DNA of 64,000 nt, from positions 350,762-414,761 of the forward strand of contig NZ_KB913037.1 of NCBI RefSeq assembly GCF_000384295.1, written 5' to 3'. A program made the position numbers and the translations under genes. This document shows, one piece after another, positions 8,942-18,494 of the stretch. Under the pieces are notes generated by a model. It did not search any database, was not told the origin of the DNA, and was given only the letters and a program-made list of their open reading frames with translations. How positions within the stretch are numbered: the stretch's first letter is position 1; every line of letters starts with the position of its first letter. This DNA is from Amycolatopsis balhimycina FH 1894 (lineage in GTDB: Bacteria; Actinomycetota; Actinomycetes; Mycobacteriales; Pseudonocardiaceae).

Positions 8942-9696
8942 TGCTGGTCGGTGAACGCCGTGAACTGCTGCTCGCCCGGCTGGCGGCCGACGGCAAGGTG
9001 CTGGCGAAGGACGTCGCGGCCGAGCTCGGGATCTCCGAGGACAGCATCCGCCGGGACCTGCGTGACCTCGCCGCGGCGGGGCTCTGCCAGCGCGTCTACG
9101 GCGGCGCACTGCCCGTCTCCCCCGCCATCGCCGACTACGCGAGCCGCCGGTCCATCGCCGTCGACGGCAAGGACCGGGTCGCCGTGGCCGCCGCCGCCCT
9201 GGTCCGGCCCGGCTCGACCGTCATCCTCGACGGCGGCACCACCACGCTGGCCGTCACCAAGGCCCTGCCCCGTGACCTGGCGGCGACCGTCGTGACGCAC
9301 AGTCCGACCGTGGCCGCCGCGCTGCTGGACCACCACGGCATCGAGGTGTTCCTGCTCGGCGGCCGGCTGTTCCGGCACTCCGCGGTCACCTGCGGCGCGG
9401 CCGCGGCCGAAGCCGCTCAGGCGATCAGCGCCGACGTCTTCCTGCTCGGCGTCGCCGGCGTCCACCCCGAAGCCGGGCTCACCACCGGCGACGCCGACGA
9501 AGCCGCGATGAAGCGGACCCTGGCCCGCCGCGCGGCGGACACCTACGTGCTGGCGAGCGCCGAGAAGCTCGGCGCGGCGTCCCGGTTCACCGTGCTTTCC
9601 TTCGCCGACATCGCGGGCGTCATCACCGACGCCGGCGAAGACGACCAGAACGTGCAGAAACTTGCAGCGATGGGGGTCGCGATCACCGGCGCGTGA
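8941..9696 (+). CDS. DeoR/GlpR-family transcriptional regulator
   Basis: 251 residues. The N-terminal winged HTH reads VLAKDVAAELGISEDSIRRD (about residues 20-39), followed by the DeoR sugar-phosphate sensor domain with DGGTTTLAVTKALP and VTHSPTVAAAL, and the typical end DKxG-like segment SAEKLGAASRFTV. These regulators respond to phosphorylated sugars or nucleosides. Divergence from a NUDIX sugar-nucleotide hydrolase points to local regulation. ATG start with AAGGAGG 8 nt upstream. Confidence 0.92.
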   Translation: MLVGERRELLLARLAADGKVLAKDVAAELGISEDSIRRDLRDLAAAGLCQRVYGGALPVSPAIADYASRRSIAVDGKDRVAVAAAALVRPGSTVILDGGTTTLAVTKALPRDLAATVVTHSPTVAAALLDHHGIEVFLLGGRLFRHSAVTCGAAAAEAAQAISADVFLLGVAGVHPEAGLTTGDADEAAMKRTLARRAADTYVLASAEKLGAASRFTVLSFADIAGVITDAGEDDQNVQKLAAMGVAITGA

Positions 9697-10423
9697 CGTC
9701 GACGTACCACTCGCGGCCGGCCACCAGCGCGAACACCGGCGCCGGCAGCCACACGAGCACCCGCAGGACGGGCGCCAGCCGTCCGGTGCCGCGCACATCG
9801 GACACGTGCGCGGCGAGCGCCGCCTGCTTGCGCGCGGCGAAGCGCCGGACGTCGAAACGGTGGGTGATGGCCGAGGCCGGGCTGTAGGCGCGGCTGAGGG
9901 CGTCGGTGTCGTACCGGAACGGGATCCGCAGCGCCCGGACGAGCCGGGTGAGCCGCACGACGACGTCGCGCGGCATCGTGGCCTCCAGCAGCCGCGTTCC
10001 GGTCAGCGCCGCCGCGCGCCGGGCGACCTCGTGGACCTTGACGTGGTCGGGGTGGCCGTAGCCGCCGTTGGGGTCGTAGCCGAGCAGGACGTCGGCCCGC
10101 TCCTCCCGCAGGAGCGCGGCGAGCCGTTCCGCGGCTTCGCCGGTGTCCGCCCGGACGAACCGCCGCCGGCCGGGCGGATCGGGGTAAAGCACGGGCCCGT
10201 GCCCGCTCTCGGCGTACCCCAGGTGCACGACGCGGTGCGCACCGAGGATGGCGGCCGCGGCGCGCAGCTCGTCCCACCGCGGCGTCGGGCACTCGGCGCC
10301 CATGCCGTCGGTGGCCACGACGATCACCACCCGGTGCCCGTCGGCGGTGGCGCGCGCCAGGGTGCCGCCGCTGAGCAGCACGGGGTCGTCAGCGTGGGCG
10401 TGGAAGGCGACGAGGGTGCTCAT
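9683..10423 (-). CDS. PIG-L family N-deacetylase (MshB/LmbE-like)
   Basis: About 246 residues. A zinc-dependent de-N-acetylase fold is shown by AFHAHADDPVLLSGG at the N-terminus (PIG-L motif HxDD, with Ala in place of the usual Pro) and by GYDPNGGYGHPDHVKVHEVA (HPDH motif) near residue 120. Substrates in this family are N-acetylglucosaminyl glycosides, including mycothiol precursors and bacillithiol analogues; the specific one cannot be assigned. ATG 10423 is taken as the start; ATG 10432 is equally in frame. A perfect 11-bp inverted repeat spans this 5' end. It overlaps the convergent deoR-like gene by 14 nt. Confidence 0.88.
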   Translation of the reverse strand: MSTLVAFHAHADDPVLLSGGTLARATADGHRVVIVVATDGMGAECPTPRWDELRAAAAILGAHRVVHLGYAESGHGPVLYPDPPGRRRFVRADTGEAAERLAALLREERADVLLGYDPNGGYGHPDHVKVHEVARRAAALTGTRLLEATMPRDVVVRLTRLVRALRIPFRYDTDALSRAYSPASAITHRFDVRRFAARKQAALAAHVSDVRGTGRLAPVLRVLVWLPAPVFALVAGREWYVDVTRR

Positions 10424-10448
10424 CGGCCCCATGATGCCCGATGAGCAC
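10416..10448. repeat. 11-bp inverted repeat across the deacetylase start codon
   Basis: GTGCTCATCGG (10416-10426) and CCGATGAGCAC (10438-10448) are perfect complements separated by 11 nt. The mRNA of the deacetylase gene would form this hairpin over both candidate ATGs, so it may limit translation, or the DNA may be an operator. Confidence 0.5.
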
Positions 10449-10453
10449 GTCCG

Positions 10454-11221
10454 TCAGCGGGAGCCGAAAAGACGGCGCAGCTGGTTCCAGCGGCGCCCGG
10501 CGCCCCACGTCGCCACCCGCAGGAACGCCTCGCGGATGATCGAGCCGTCCATCTTCGACTCGCCGATCTCCCGCTCGGTGAACGTGATCGGCACCTCGAC
10601 GATCTCGAACCCGGCGTCGGCCGTGCGGATCGTCAGGTCGATCTGGAAGCAGTAGCCGTGGGAGTTGACCTCGTCCAGGGCGAGCTTCTCCAGTACCGGA
10701 CGGCGGTAGGCGCGGAAGCCCGCCGTGATGTCCCGGGTCCGCATGCCCAGCGCGATCTGGGAGTAGACGTTCGCGCCACGCGAGAGGATCTGGCGTTTCA
10801 GCGGCCAGTTCACCACGCTGCCGCCCGGCACGTACCGCGAGCCGATCGCCAGGTCGGCGTCGCCGACCGCGTCCAGCAGGCGGGGCAGGTCCTCGGGCGC
10901 GTGCGAACCGTCGGCGTCCATCTCGACGATCGTGTTGTACTCGCGGGCCAGGCCCCAGCGGAACCCGGCGATGTAGGCGGCGCCCAGGCCGGCCTTCTCG
11001 GTCCGGTGCAGCACGTGGACGTGCTCGTTCGCGGCGGCCCGCTCGTCGGCGAGCTCACCGGTGCCGTCCGGGCTGCCGTCGTCCACCACCAGCACGTGCA
11101 CGTCCGGGAGTGCCTTGTGCAGGCGGTCCAGGATCGGGCCGAGGTTCTCCCGCTCGTTGTAGGTCGGGATCACCACCAGCACCGGCTCGATTTCCCGGGC
11201 CCCCCGCGGCGCCTGCGACAT
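10454..11221 (-). CDS. ppm1: Polyprenol monophosphomannose synthase
   Basis: 255 residues, GT2 fold: [28 protein letters not shown], and [14 protein letters not shown] (the DxD motif), then a TAGFRAYRR segment. This is a dolichol-phosphate-mannose-synthase-like enzyme that moves mannose from GDP-mannose to polyprenol phosphate at the inner membrane face, feeding lipoglycans and protein O-mannosylation. The start follows GGAGGAAGACGG. It lies 25 nt after lnt on the same strand. In mycobacteria the two functions are fused in one Ppm1 protein; here they are separate genes in one operon. Confidence 0.94.
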   Translation of the reverse strand: MSQAPRGAREIEPVLVVIPTYNERENLGPILDRLHKALPDVHVLVVDDGSPDGTGELADERAAANEHVHVLHRTEKAGLGAAYIAGFRWGLAREYNTIVEMDADGSHAPEDLPRLLDAVGDADLAIGSRYVPGGSVVNWPLKRQILSRGANVYSQIALGMRTRDITAGFRAYRRPVLEKLALDEVNSHGYCFQIDLTIRTADAGFEIVEVPITFTEREIGESKMDGSIIREAFLRVATWGAGRRWNQLRRLFGSR

Positions 11222-11246
11222 CCGTCTTCCTCCGAATCCGCGGCGC

Positions 11247-12860
11247 TCAGTCCGCCGCTTCCCCTGCCTCCGTGCCGGCGCTGCCGCGCCGGGTGCGAAA
11301 ACGGAGTACGAGCGCGCCGGCCACCCCGGCGATCGCCAGGGCCAGCAGCCCGTACTCCGTCCACGCACCTAGTTGATCCGACAGCGTAGTCTGCGTCCGC
11401 AACGGGACGCGCCCGACCAGGGAATCCGCCGTGAAAAGGCCCGTTGAGCTGGTCACGGACCCGTCGGGCGCGACGATCGCGCTCACCCCGGAGACCGCCG
11501 AGACGACGACGGCCCGGCCGTGTTCGACCGCGCGCAGCCGCGACATGGCCAGCTGCTGCACGCTCATCTCGCTCTCGCCGTACCAGGCGTTGTTGGTCGG
11601 CACGACGAGCAGTTCGGCGCCGTCGCGCACGGCGTCGCGGGCCGGGTAGTCGAACGCCGTTTCGTAGCAGATGAACACCCCGACCTTCGTGCCCGCGGCG
11701 GTCATGGTCTGGTTCGCGCCGTCGCCGGGAACCATGTCCACGGTTTCGGCGTCGAGGAACGGGGTGACCAGCTCGGCGACCTTGCGGGCCGGGACGTACT
11801 CGCCGAAGGGCACCAGCTGCTGCTTCGCGTAGCGCTCGCCGGGCCCGGTGCGCGGGTCCCAGGCGATGACGGAGTTCTGCAGGTGCCCGTCCGGCAGCTG
11901 GTAGATCGCGCCGATCAGCGCCGGCACCCCGAAGTTCGCGACGAGCCGGTCGACCTGCGGGTCCGGGCCGGTGACGGTGGTGGCGCTCTCCGGCCAGACC
12001 AGCAGGTCGGGCTTCGGGACCTTCCCGGCGTGGACGGCGTCCAGCAGCCGTTGGCTCTCGGCGATGGTGTTGCGGCGCAGCACGGTGCGCTCACCCTGCA
12101 GGGCGAGCCCGATGTCCGGGGCGTTGCCCTGCACGGTCGCGACGGTGCGCTCGCCGTCCTGCGCGCCGGTCCCGATCGCCGGCCACAGCGCCAGGCCGGC
12201 CACGACCGGCAGGACGGTGCCGATGGCAGCGAGGACGGCGGGCCGGGTGAGCTTGCGCACGTCCCAGAGCCGGGCGGCGAGCGCGGCCAGGCAGAACCCG
12301 GTGAAGACGACGGCGAGGCCGACCAGCGGGGCGCCGCCGATCGAGGCGAGCGGCAGGAACGCGCCCTCGGGCTGGCTGAACGCGACCCGGCCCCAGGGGA
12401 AGCCGCCGAACGGGAACCACGCGCGCGGCGTCTCCAGCGCGACGAACACCAGCGCCGCCCACAGCGGCCCGGCGGGCAGGCGCCACACCAGCGTGATGAG
12501 ACCGCCCGCCAAGCCGTGGTACAGCGCCAGCGCCAACGACAGGCCCAGCCACGGCCACGGGCCGAAGTCGGGGCCCAGGAAGTCCAGCAGCCAAGTCAGC
12601 AGTGGCAGGAAGAACACGAACCCGAACGCGAAGCCGTAGCCGAACCCGCCGCGGAAGCGCCGCCCGCGAAGCACCAGGGCGAACCCCGCGAACGCCAGCG
12701 GCGCGAGCCACCACAGCGAGCGTGGTGCGAAGCTCAAGTAGTACGCGAACCCGGACGCCGGCGCCACGGCCAGGCGCAGCAGCCAGGCACGGGGAAAGCG
12801 TCGCGTGCGCGCGGGGAGTTGCGGGGTGCCCGGTTCGGGGTCCGCGACGGTGACTGCCAC
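11247..12860 (-). CDS. lnt: Apolipoprotein N-acyltransferase
   Basis: About 537 residues from GTG 12860. The N-terminal part is a run of membrane helices, followed by a nitrilase-like periplasmic domain with the expected catalytic elements: WPES (Glu), the Lys in [15 protein letters not shown], and ICYETAF (Cys), then [14 protein letters not shown]. The enzyme adds the third acyl chain to lipoproteins and ends with one more membrane helix. Located directly upstream of ppm1 in the same operon, and 11 nt downstream of an amidohydrolase gene, so all three may be cotranscribed. GTG start is chosen because it is the first start in frame before the membrane segment. Confidence 0.93.
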   Translation of the reverse strand: MAVTVADPEPGTPQLPARTRRFPRAWLLRLAVAPASGFAYYLSFAPRSLWWLAPLAFAGFALVLRGRRFRGGFGYGFAFGFVFFLPLLTWLLDFLGPDFGPWPWLGLSLALALYHGLAGGLITLVWRLPAGPLWAALVFVALETPRAWFPFGGFPWGRVAFSQPEGAFLPLASIGGAPLVGLAVVFTGFCLAALAARLWDVRKLTRPAVLAAIGTVLPVVAGLALWPAIGTGAQDGERTVATVQGNAPDIGLALQGERTVLRRNTIAESQRLLDAVHAGKVPKPDLLVWPESATTVTGPDPQVDRLVANFGVPALIGAIYQLPDGHLQNSVIAWDPRTGPGERYAKQQLVPFGEYVPARKVAELVTPFLDAETVDMVPGDGANQTMTAAGTKVGVFICYETAFDYPARDAVRDGAELLVVPTNNAWYGESEMSVQQLAMSRLRAVEHGRAVVVSAVSGVSAIVAPDGSVTSSTGLFTADSLVGRVPLRTQTTLSDQLGAWTEYGLLALAIAGVAGALVLRFRTRRGSAGTEAGEAAD

Positions 12861-12871
12861 GGCTGACAACT

Positions 12872-14476
12872 CTAGGTGCCCGGCGTGAAGCCGCCGTAGA
12901 CGACCTTGCCGTCCCGCACGGTCCGCAGGCACCGCGGCAGGGCCGCGTCCGGCTCGAGCCGCGGCAGCGGCGGCACCCCGGCACGCGGGTCGGTCGACCA
13001 GCGCTGCACGCGGCTGTCCGGCGTGGCCACGACGAGGTCGGTCGCGTCCCAGATCGCGTAGTGCGCCGGCGCGCCCGGGACCAGGCTCCCCGTGACGCCG
13101 TCGTTGACACCCGCGGCCCGGTGCCCCGCCCGGGTGTGGGCGGTGAACGCCGCACGCGGCGACAGGCCCGCCCCCACCGTCCGGTGGTAGGCCGCGGCGC
13201 GGACGCTCGCCCACGGGTCGAGCGGTGTCACCGGCGCGTCGGAGCCGAAGGCGAGCAGTACGCCTTCGGCGGCCAGTGCCGAGAACGGGTTGAGCCCGGC
13301 CGCGCGGTCCGCGCCGAGACGTTCGGCGTACATGCCTTCGCGGCCGCCCCAGAGGGCGTCGAACAGCGGCTGCACCGAGGCGGTCACGCCCCAGCCGGCC
13401 AGGAGCTTCGCCTGCCCGGCGGTGACCATTTCCAGGTGCTCCAGCCGGTGGTGGCGGGCGGCGAGGGCACGCTGCCCGACCTCCTTCTCCGCGAGGCGGA
13501 AGCCCTCGATCACCTCGGCGACCGCGGCGTCGCCGATGACGTGGAAGCCGGCCTGCAGCCCGGCTTCGGTGCACGCGGCGAGGTGCCCGGCGATGCGGTG
13601 CGCGTCGAGGTAGCGCGTCCCCTCGCTGGGGTGGTCTTCATAGGGGGTGGTCAGCGCGGCGGTGTGAGAGCCGAGAGCGCCGTCGACGAACAGGTCGCCC
13701 GCCAAGCCGCGGGCACCGAGTTCGCGGGCGGTTTCGACGGCGCCGAGCTCGCCCCAGTAGCCGACGACCTCGGGCGTGTCCGGTCCGGCGAGGGCGAGCA
13801 GGGCGGCGAGGTCGTCGCGGCCGGAGATGTCGGGGCCGGCGCATTCGTGGACGCTGACGATGCCTTGCTTCGCGGCCTCGGCGAGGAACGCGCGCTGGGC
13901 GAGTTCGCGCTGCTCGGGGGTGATCGCCGCGCGGACGGCCCCGCGGACGGCGTGGTGGGCGGCGCGGGTCAGCGGGCCGTCGGGCGACCAGCCCTCGGCG
14001 TCGCGGGCCGCCGGGGCCAGTTCGACCAGGGCGGTGGACACCAGCGCGGAGTGGACGTCGACGCGGCTGAGGTAGACGGGCGTAGCGCCGGCGGCGGCGT
14101 CGAGCTCGGCGCGGCTGGGCAGCCGCGGGTCGGTCCAGATGCTCTCGTCCCAGCCGTGGGCGAGCAGGACCTGGCCGGGGACGACGGCGTCACGCACGCG
14201 GCTCAGCAGCTCGGCGCCGCCGCGGACGCCGGTGAGGTCGAGGCCGGTCAGGTGCAGGCCGGTCGCGGTGGCGTGGACGTGCGCGTCGACGAACGCGGGC
14301 GCCACGAACGCGCCCCCGAGGTCCACCACCTCGGCGCCGGGGTGGAGGGCGCGGGCCGGGGCGTCCTGGCCGACCCAGACCACGGTGCCGCCGGTGACCG
14401 CCATCGCCGTGGCGTCCGGACCCGCGGGTGTGTAGATGCGCCCACCGAGCAGGAGGGTCGTGTTTTCGTCCGTCAC
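12872..14476 (-). CDS. YtcJ-type amidohydrolase family 3 protein
   Basis: 534 residues. The N-terminal beta-sandwich (LLLGGRIYTPAGPDATAMAV) leads into FVDAHVHATATGLHL, the first metal-ligand HxH. Later HGWDESIW, a HVIGDAAV segment, HRLEHLEM and GSDAPVTPLDPW supply the remaining ligands of the amidohydrolase 3 TIM barrel. The group hydrolyses N-acyl or cyclic amide substrates that are mostly unknown. Start ATG 14476. It is immediately ahead of lnt, but function suggests no link with lipoprotein maturation. Confidence 0.88.
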   Translation of the reverse strand: MTDENTTLLLGGRIYTPAGPDATAMAVTGGTVVWVGQDAPARALHPGAEVVDLGGAFVAPAFVDAHVHATATGLHLTGLDLTGVRGGAELLSRVRDAVVPGQVLLAHGWDESIWTDPRLPSRAELDAAAGATPVYLSRVDVHSALVSTALVELAPAARDAEGWSPDGPLTRAAHHAVRGAVRAAITPEQRELAQRAFLAEAAKQGIVSVHECAGPDISGRDDLAALLALAGPDTPEVVGYWGELGAVETARELGARGLAGDLFVDGALGSHTAALTTPYEDHPSEGTRYLDAHRIAGHLAACTEAGLQAGFHVIGDAAVAEVIEGFRLAEKEVGQRALAARHHRLEHLEMVTAGQAKLLAGWGVTASVQPLFDALWGGREGMYAERLGADRAAGLNPFSALAAEGVLLAFGSDAPVTPLDPWASVRAAAYHRTVGAGLSPRAAFTAHTRAGHRAAGVNDGVTGSLVPGAPAHYAIWDATDLVVATPDSRVQRWSTDPRAGVPPLPRLEPDAALPRCLRTVRDGKVVYGGFTPGT

Positions 14477-14540
14477 GCCCTCGAGTCTGCCCCGCCGCCC
14501 GGCCCTTCCTCCACGTGGGGGAACTCAGCCCAGCAGGCAG

Positions 14541-14600
14541 GAAGATTTACTCTGTGAGAGCGTTATGACAGGATATTTTAACGCGTTCCCGACGACTAGG
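14541..14600 (+). promoter_or_regulatory. AT-rich promoter region of the aminomutase gene
   Basis: Between the divergent amidohydrolase and kamA-like gene is a short AT-rich patch unlike its surroundings, with GCGTTA (14560-14565) and TAACGC (14579-14584) as an inverted repeat around GGATATTT. TATTTT is a plausible -10 region. A TAGGAG ribosome site precedes the GTG start. Confidence 0.4.
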
Positions 14601-14607
14601 AGTACAA

Positions 14608-15999
14608 GTGACTGCGATCCAGGAACCTGTGACGCCTGCCGCCGCCTTCGACCAGCCCTACGAGTACGCCCGCGCCGAGCTGGTGGAACCCGACTGGCGC
14701 CGCTTCCCCGGCTGGCACGACGTGACCGACGCCGAGTGGCGTGACGCGCAGTGGCAGCGGGTGCACTGCGTCCGCAACGTCAAGCAGCTGCGCGCCCTCA
14801 TGGGCGACCTGCTCGAGGAACGCTTCTACGACGACCTGCTCGCCGACCAGCGCGAGATGGCGACGATGTCGATGTTGCTCCCGCCGCAGATGCTCAACAC
14901 GATGGCGCCGACGGCCGGCACCGACCCGGCCAAGGTGACCGAGGCGTTCTACGCCGACCCGATCCGCCGCTACATGCTCCCGGTGAAGAGTGACCGCGAC
15001 GCCACGTGGCCGAGCCACCCGCACTCGGAGCGCGACTCGCTGCACGAGGCGGAGATGTGGGTCGTGGAGGGCCTGACCCACCGCTACCCGACCAAGGTGC
15101 TGGCCGAGATGATCTCGACCTGCCCCCAGTACTGCGGGCACTGCACCCGGATGGACCTCGTCGGCAACTCGACCGAGCAGATCGAGAAGCACAAGCTGAC
15201 GCTCAAGCCGGTCGACCGCCAGGACGCGATGATCGCCTACCTGAAGAAGACCCCGGGCGTCCGCGACGTGGTCGTCTCGGGCGGCGACGTCGCCAACGTG
15301 CCGTGGCCGCAGCTGGAGTCGTTCCTGATGCGCCTGATGGACATCGACACGGTCCGCGACATCCGCCTGGCGACCAAGGCACTGGCGGCGCTGCCGCAGC
15401 ACTGGCTCCAGCCGAAGGTCGTCGAAGGCCTCGAGCGCGTCGCCGTGACGGCCCAGCGCCGGGGCGTCAACCTGGCGATCCACACCCACGTCAACCACGC
15501 TCAGTCGGTGACGCCCCTGGTGGCCGAAGCGGCCCAGACGGCACTGAACGTCGGCGTCCGCGACGTCCGCAACCAGGGCGTGCTGATGCGCGGGGTCAAC
15601 GCGACCCCGGCGGCGCTGCTGGACCTTTGCTTTGCCCTGCAAGGGGAAGCGAACATCCTGCCGTACTACTTCTACATGTGCGACATGATCCCGAACGCGG
15701 AGCACTGGCGGGTTTCGGTGCACGAGGCGCAGGAGCTGCAGCACGCGATCATGGGGTACCTGCCGGGGTACGCGACGCCGCGCATCGTCTGCGACGTCCC
15801 CTACGTCGGGAAGCGGTGGGTGCACCAGCTGGCCGACTACGACCGCGAGCTGGGGATCTCGTACTGGACCAAGAACTACCGCACCGGCATCGAGCACGCC
15901 GACCCCGAAGCCTTGCAGCGGCGCTACCCGTACTACGACCCGATCTCCACCCTGCCCGAGGCCGGTCAAACCTGGTGGAACACCCAGCCTCGATCTTGA
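14608..15999 (+). CDS. Lysine 2,3-aminomutase family radical SAM enzyme
   Basis: 463 residues, GTG start. The radical SAM motif CPQYCGHC (Cys 172, 176, 179; CX3CX2C) binds the 4Fe-4S cluster and S-adenosylmethionine; VVSGGD follows. The C-terminal region has GYATPRIVCDVPYVGKRWV, in the place where KamA proteins hold the lysine that carries pyridoxal phosphate. The enzyme would interconvert alpha- and beta-lysine, or a related amino acid. Length and order match KamA, but the N-terminus is longer than in clostridial enzymes and the PLP loop lacks the usual Gly-rich run, so the substrate may differ. Ends in a 28-bp palindromic terminator. Confidence 0.88.
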   Translation: MTAIQEPVTPAAAFDQPYEYARAELVEPDWRRFPGWHDVTDAEWRDAQWQRVHCVRNVKQLRALMGDLLEERFYDDLLADQREMATMSMLLPPQMLNTMAPTAGTDPAKVTEAFYADPIRRYMLPVKSDRDATWPSHPHSERDSLHEAEMWVVEGLTHRYPTKVLAEMISTCPQYCGHCTRMDLVGNSTEQIEKHKLTLKPVDRQDAMIAYLKKTPGVRDVVVSGGDVANVPWPQLESFLMRLMDIDTVRDIRLATKALAALPQHWLQPKVVEGLERVAVTAQRRGVNLAIHTHVNHAQSVTPLVAEAAQTALNVGVRDVRNQGVLMRGVNATPAALLDLCFALQGEANILPYYFYMCDMIPNAEHWRVSVHEAQELQHAIMGYLPGYATPRIVCDVPYVGKRWVHQLADYDRELGISYWTKNYRTGIEHADPEALQRRYPYYDPISTLPEAGQTWWNTQPRS

Positions 16000-16024
16000 T
16001 CATGTAGCCACCTGATCCCAACGC

Positions 16025-16052
16025 GAACAAGGCGCGCCGGCGCGCCTTGTTC
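16025..16052 (+). terminator. 28-bp perfect palindrome, terminator of the aminomutase gene
   Basis: From GAACAAGG at 16025 to CCTTGTTC at 16052 the sequence equals its own reverse complement. As RNA it folds to a long GC-rich hairpin 25 nt after the stop codon. No T-run follows on the plus strand. Confidence 0.7.
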
Positions 16053-16176
16053 CGCGACGGCCACGGGGCGACGTCGCGCCGGATTGCTTGTCGGGTGGTG
16101 TCGGATGCCCTGCGGCTCGTTCGTAGCAGGTATGAAGCTCGGTACCAGGCCGGGCCGCAGGGGAAGAGGCTTCACC

Positions 16177-17004
16177 ATGACGGGCAACTCGACACGCGAG
16201 ATCAGGCCGTTGCGATTCGGAGTCCTTGCGCCGATCACCACTGACATGCCGGCTTGGCGTGATCAGGTGCGTGGTCTGGCCGACAGTGGCTACTCGACGA
16301 TCTTGATGCCCGATGTGCCGCAGTGGCAGCCGGCACCGGGCCCGGCGCTCGCCGTCGCGGCAACGATCACCGACCTGCGCGTGGGCACCTGGGTGTACGC
16401 ATCTCCGGTGCGACCCGCGTGGATCACCGCGTGGGAGGCGCACTCGCTGTCCGTGCTCACCGACGGGCGGTTCGAGATGGGCATCGGCACCGGCCGCCCC
16501 GGGATCGCCGACCAGCTCCATGAGCTGGGTCTGCCGGTCACTCCGGTGAGCCAACGGTCGAGCCAGGTGCGTGACGTCGTCGCGGCCCTGCGTGACCTCG
16601 ACGGCCCGGACCTGCACACCCCGGTGGCCATGGTCGCCGGCGGCCCGAAGGCACAAGCGCTCGCCGCTGAACTCGCCGACACGGTGACCTTCGTGATGCC
16701 ACAGATCGAGACGCGGGCCGAGACGATGGAACGGGTACAACGCTTCGACAACCGTCGCGGTGCGGAACTGGCGTTGCACGTACCTGTGGTCGGCGACTCG
16801 GTCGCCGCCTTCATGGCCGGACCCGACACCGACCCCGCCGCCGTCCGAGCCGCGGACTCGCTGGCGTTCCTGCCCAGTGATCCCGCTGCCGCCGCCGAGG
16901 AGATCCAACGGCGACGCGAGGAGATCGGTTTCTCCTACTTCGTGTTCGGCGCCGACGTCGCCGGTGCCCTCGCGCCGGTCGTTGCCGAACTGGCCGGACG
17001 GTAG
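16177..17004 (+). CDS. LLM-class flavin-dependent oxidoreductase
   Basis: 275 residues. A luciferase-like TIM barrel is recognisable from LRFGVLAPITTDMPAWRDQV, GTWVYASPVRPAWITAWEAH and GRFEMGIGTGRPG, the flavin-phosphate loop. The family uses F420 or FMN with varied small substrates. ATG 16177 follows GGGAAGAGG; upstream in-frame codons read as non-conserved sequence. It stands alone between the aminomutase terminator and the esterase gene. Confidence 0.86.
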   Translation: MTGNSTREIRPLRFGVLAPITTDMPAWRDQVRGLADSGYSTILMPDVPQWQPAPGPALAVAATITDLRVGTWVYASPVRPAWITAWEAHSLSVLTDGRFEMGIGTGRPGIADQLHELGLPVTPVSQRSSQVRDVVAALRDLDGPDLHTPVAMVAGGPKAQALAAELADTVTFVMPQIETRAETMERVQRFDNRRGAELALHVPVVGDSVAAFMAGPDTDPAAVRAADSLAFLPSDPAAAAEEIQRRREEIGFSYFVFGADVAGALAPVVAELAGR

Positions 17005-17126
17005 CCGGCCAGACGCCGTCCATGCGTGCACCGCATCGATTGATCGGATGCCGGTGTTGGACCGCGGTCGTCGCCCACCACCAGACTCGTCGGTGAACCT
17101 TCGCTCAACGAGGAGACGAGGTACGC

Positions 17127-18494
17127 ATGACCGGGATCTCGAGGCGGGGCGCACTCGCACTGGCCGCCGGTGCGGCCACAGCCCAGATCGTGAGCACGAG
17201 TTCGCCGGCCGCGGCGAGCCCGCCGGGGAGACGCGGGCAGAACCCGGCCGTGGGCGCCGACCTCATCACCACCGTCACACCGCGCGACAACTGGCGGGTC
17301 ACCGCGGTCGCCGTCCGGTACGCCGATCCCGTCGACCTGCGAGGCGGCACGATCGCGCCGTCCGCGTTCGAGGTCATCGCCACCGTCGGCGGCCAGAAGG
17401 CGCCCCGGACGGTCACCCGGGCTTACACGAACACCGCGCCCGAGGTGGCCGAGCGGAGCCGGCCGGGCAACTACGTGGTCATCGAGCTGGCTCCGGCGGA
17501 TCCCAACGCGCGCGCAGCGGGCGCCACCGACCCGCTCCCGCTCGACCGGGCGTACGCGATCCGGCAGGTCGAGGACCTGAAAACCGGCGGCGGTGCGGTC
17601 GTCCTCCCGGCGACCCCGTTCGCAGTCCGCAACGACGGCGTGCTCAACCCGGTCGTCGACCGCTTCAGCGCGGGCTCGTTCGTCGACTCGACCGGGTTCG
17701 AACTGAGATTCCGGCTCTACCGACCGGCAACGGGGAACCGGCGCCTCCCCCTCGTCGTCACCCTGCACGGCGGCGGCGAGGTCGCCGACAACACCATGAC
17801 CCAGCTGACCGGCAACCGGATCGCGGTCACGTTCGCAAAACCGGAACGGCAACACACGAACCCGGCGTTCGTCCTCGCTCCCCAGGTCCCGCTCCCCCGC
17901 CCGATGGACGGCCCGGACGGCACCGACTGGACCGACGCCCGGGTCACCGCGGCGACCGTCGAGCTCATCGACACCTTCGCGGCCCGCGAACCCGTCGACC
18001 CCGACCGGATCTACCTCGTCGGCCTGTCCTCCGGCGGCCGCGGGATCTACCACCTGCTGCCGAAGTACCCCGGCAAGTTCGCCGCGGCCCTGGCCACGTC
18101 CGGCTGGGGCGAGGTGGCCGCCATGGACAAGATCACGCGCGTCCCGCTGTGGGCGGACCACTCGATCGACGACCCGGTCGTGCCCTACCGGGAGGGCCGG
18201 TTCGGCAAACCCGGCACCTGGACGCTGATGAACGCGCTGGAGGCCGCCGGCACCGAGGTGACCCGAGGTGAGTGGGCCAACAACCTTCCCAAGGCCGAGT
18301 TCGAGGCCCGCTCGCGCGCACTTCTGCGCGAAGCCCGCGCCACCGGCAGCCACGTGCTGTTCACGAGCTACACAGCGGGGACGACGACGCCCAGCCCGCA
18401 CTTCGCGTGGGGCCAGACGTACGAGAACGACGTCGTCATCGACTGGCTGTTCGCCCAGTCACGCCAAGCTCCAGCGAGAGCAAGCGTGAGCTGA
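17127..18494 (+). CDS. Tat-exported esterase/alpha-beta hydrolase with N-terminal Ig-like domain
   Basis: 455 residues. The start MTGISRRGALALAAGAATA is a twin-arginine signal (Arg 6-7). Residues about 45-180 look like the esterase Ig-like N-terminal domain, with MTQ-rich beta segments. The catalytic domain has VVTLHGGGEVADNTM (oxyanion region), GLSSGGRGIYHLLPKYPGKF (nucleophile Ser in GxSxG) and the late HFAWGQTYE with a candidate His. It resembles secreted carboxylesterases or feruloyl esterases acting on polymer-derived substrates (inference). Ribosome site AGGAGACGAGG. The 3' end overlaps the convergent small AtuA-like gene by 59 nt. Confidence 0.85.
   Translation: MTGISRRGALALAAGAATAQIVSTSSPAAASPPGRRGQNPAVGADLITTVTPRDNWRVTAVAVRYADPVDLRGGTIAPSAFEVIATVGGQKAPRTVTRAYTNTAPEVAERSRPGNYVVIELAPADPNARAAGATDPLPLDRAYAIRQVEDLKTGGGAVVLPATPFAVRNDGVLNPVVDRFSAGSFVDSTGFELRFRLYRPATGNRRLPLVVTLHGGGEVADNTMTQLTGNRIAVTFAKPERQHTNPAFVLAPQVPLPRPMDGPDGTDWTDARVTAATVELIDTFAAREPVDPDRIYLVGLSSGGRGIYHLLPKYPGKFAAALATSGWGEVAAMDKITRVPLWADHSIDDPVVPYREGRFGKPGTWTLMNALEAAGTEVTRGEWANNLPKAEFEARSRALLREARATGSHVLFTSYTAGTTTPSPHFAWGQTYENDVVIDWLFAQSRQAPARASVS

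Noticed and set aside
14608..15999. Possibility that the KamA-like enzyme supplies beta-lysine to the NRPS
   Set aside because: The genes are almost 40 kb apart with unrelated operons between; no sequence evidence links them.
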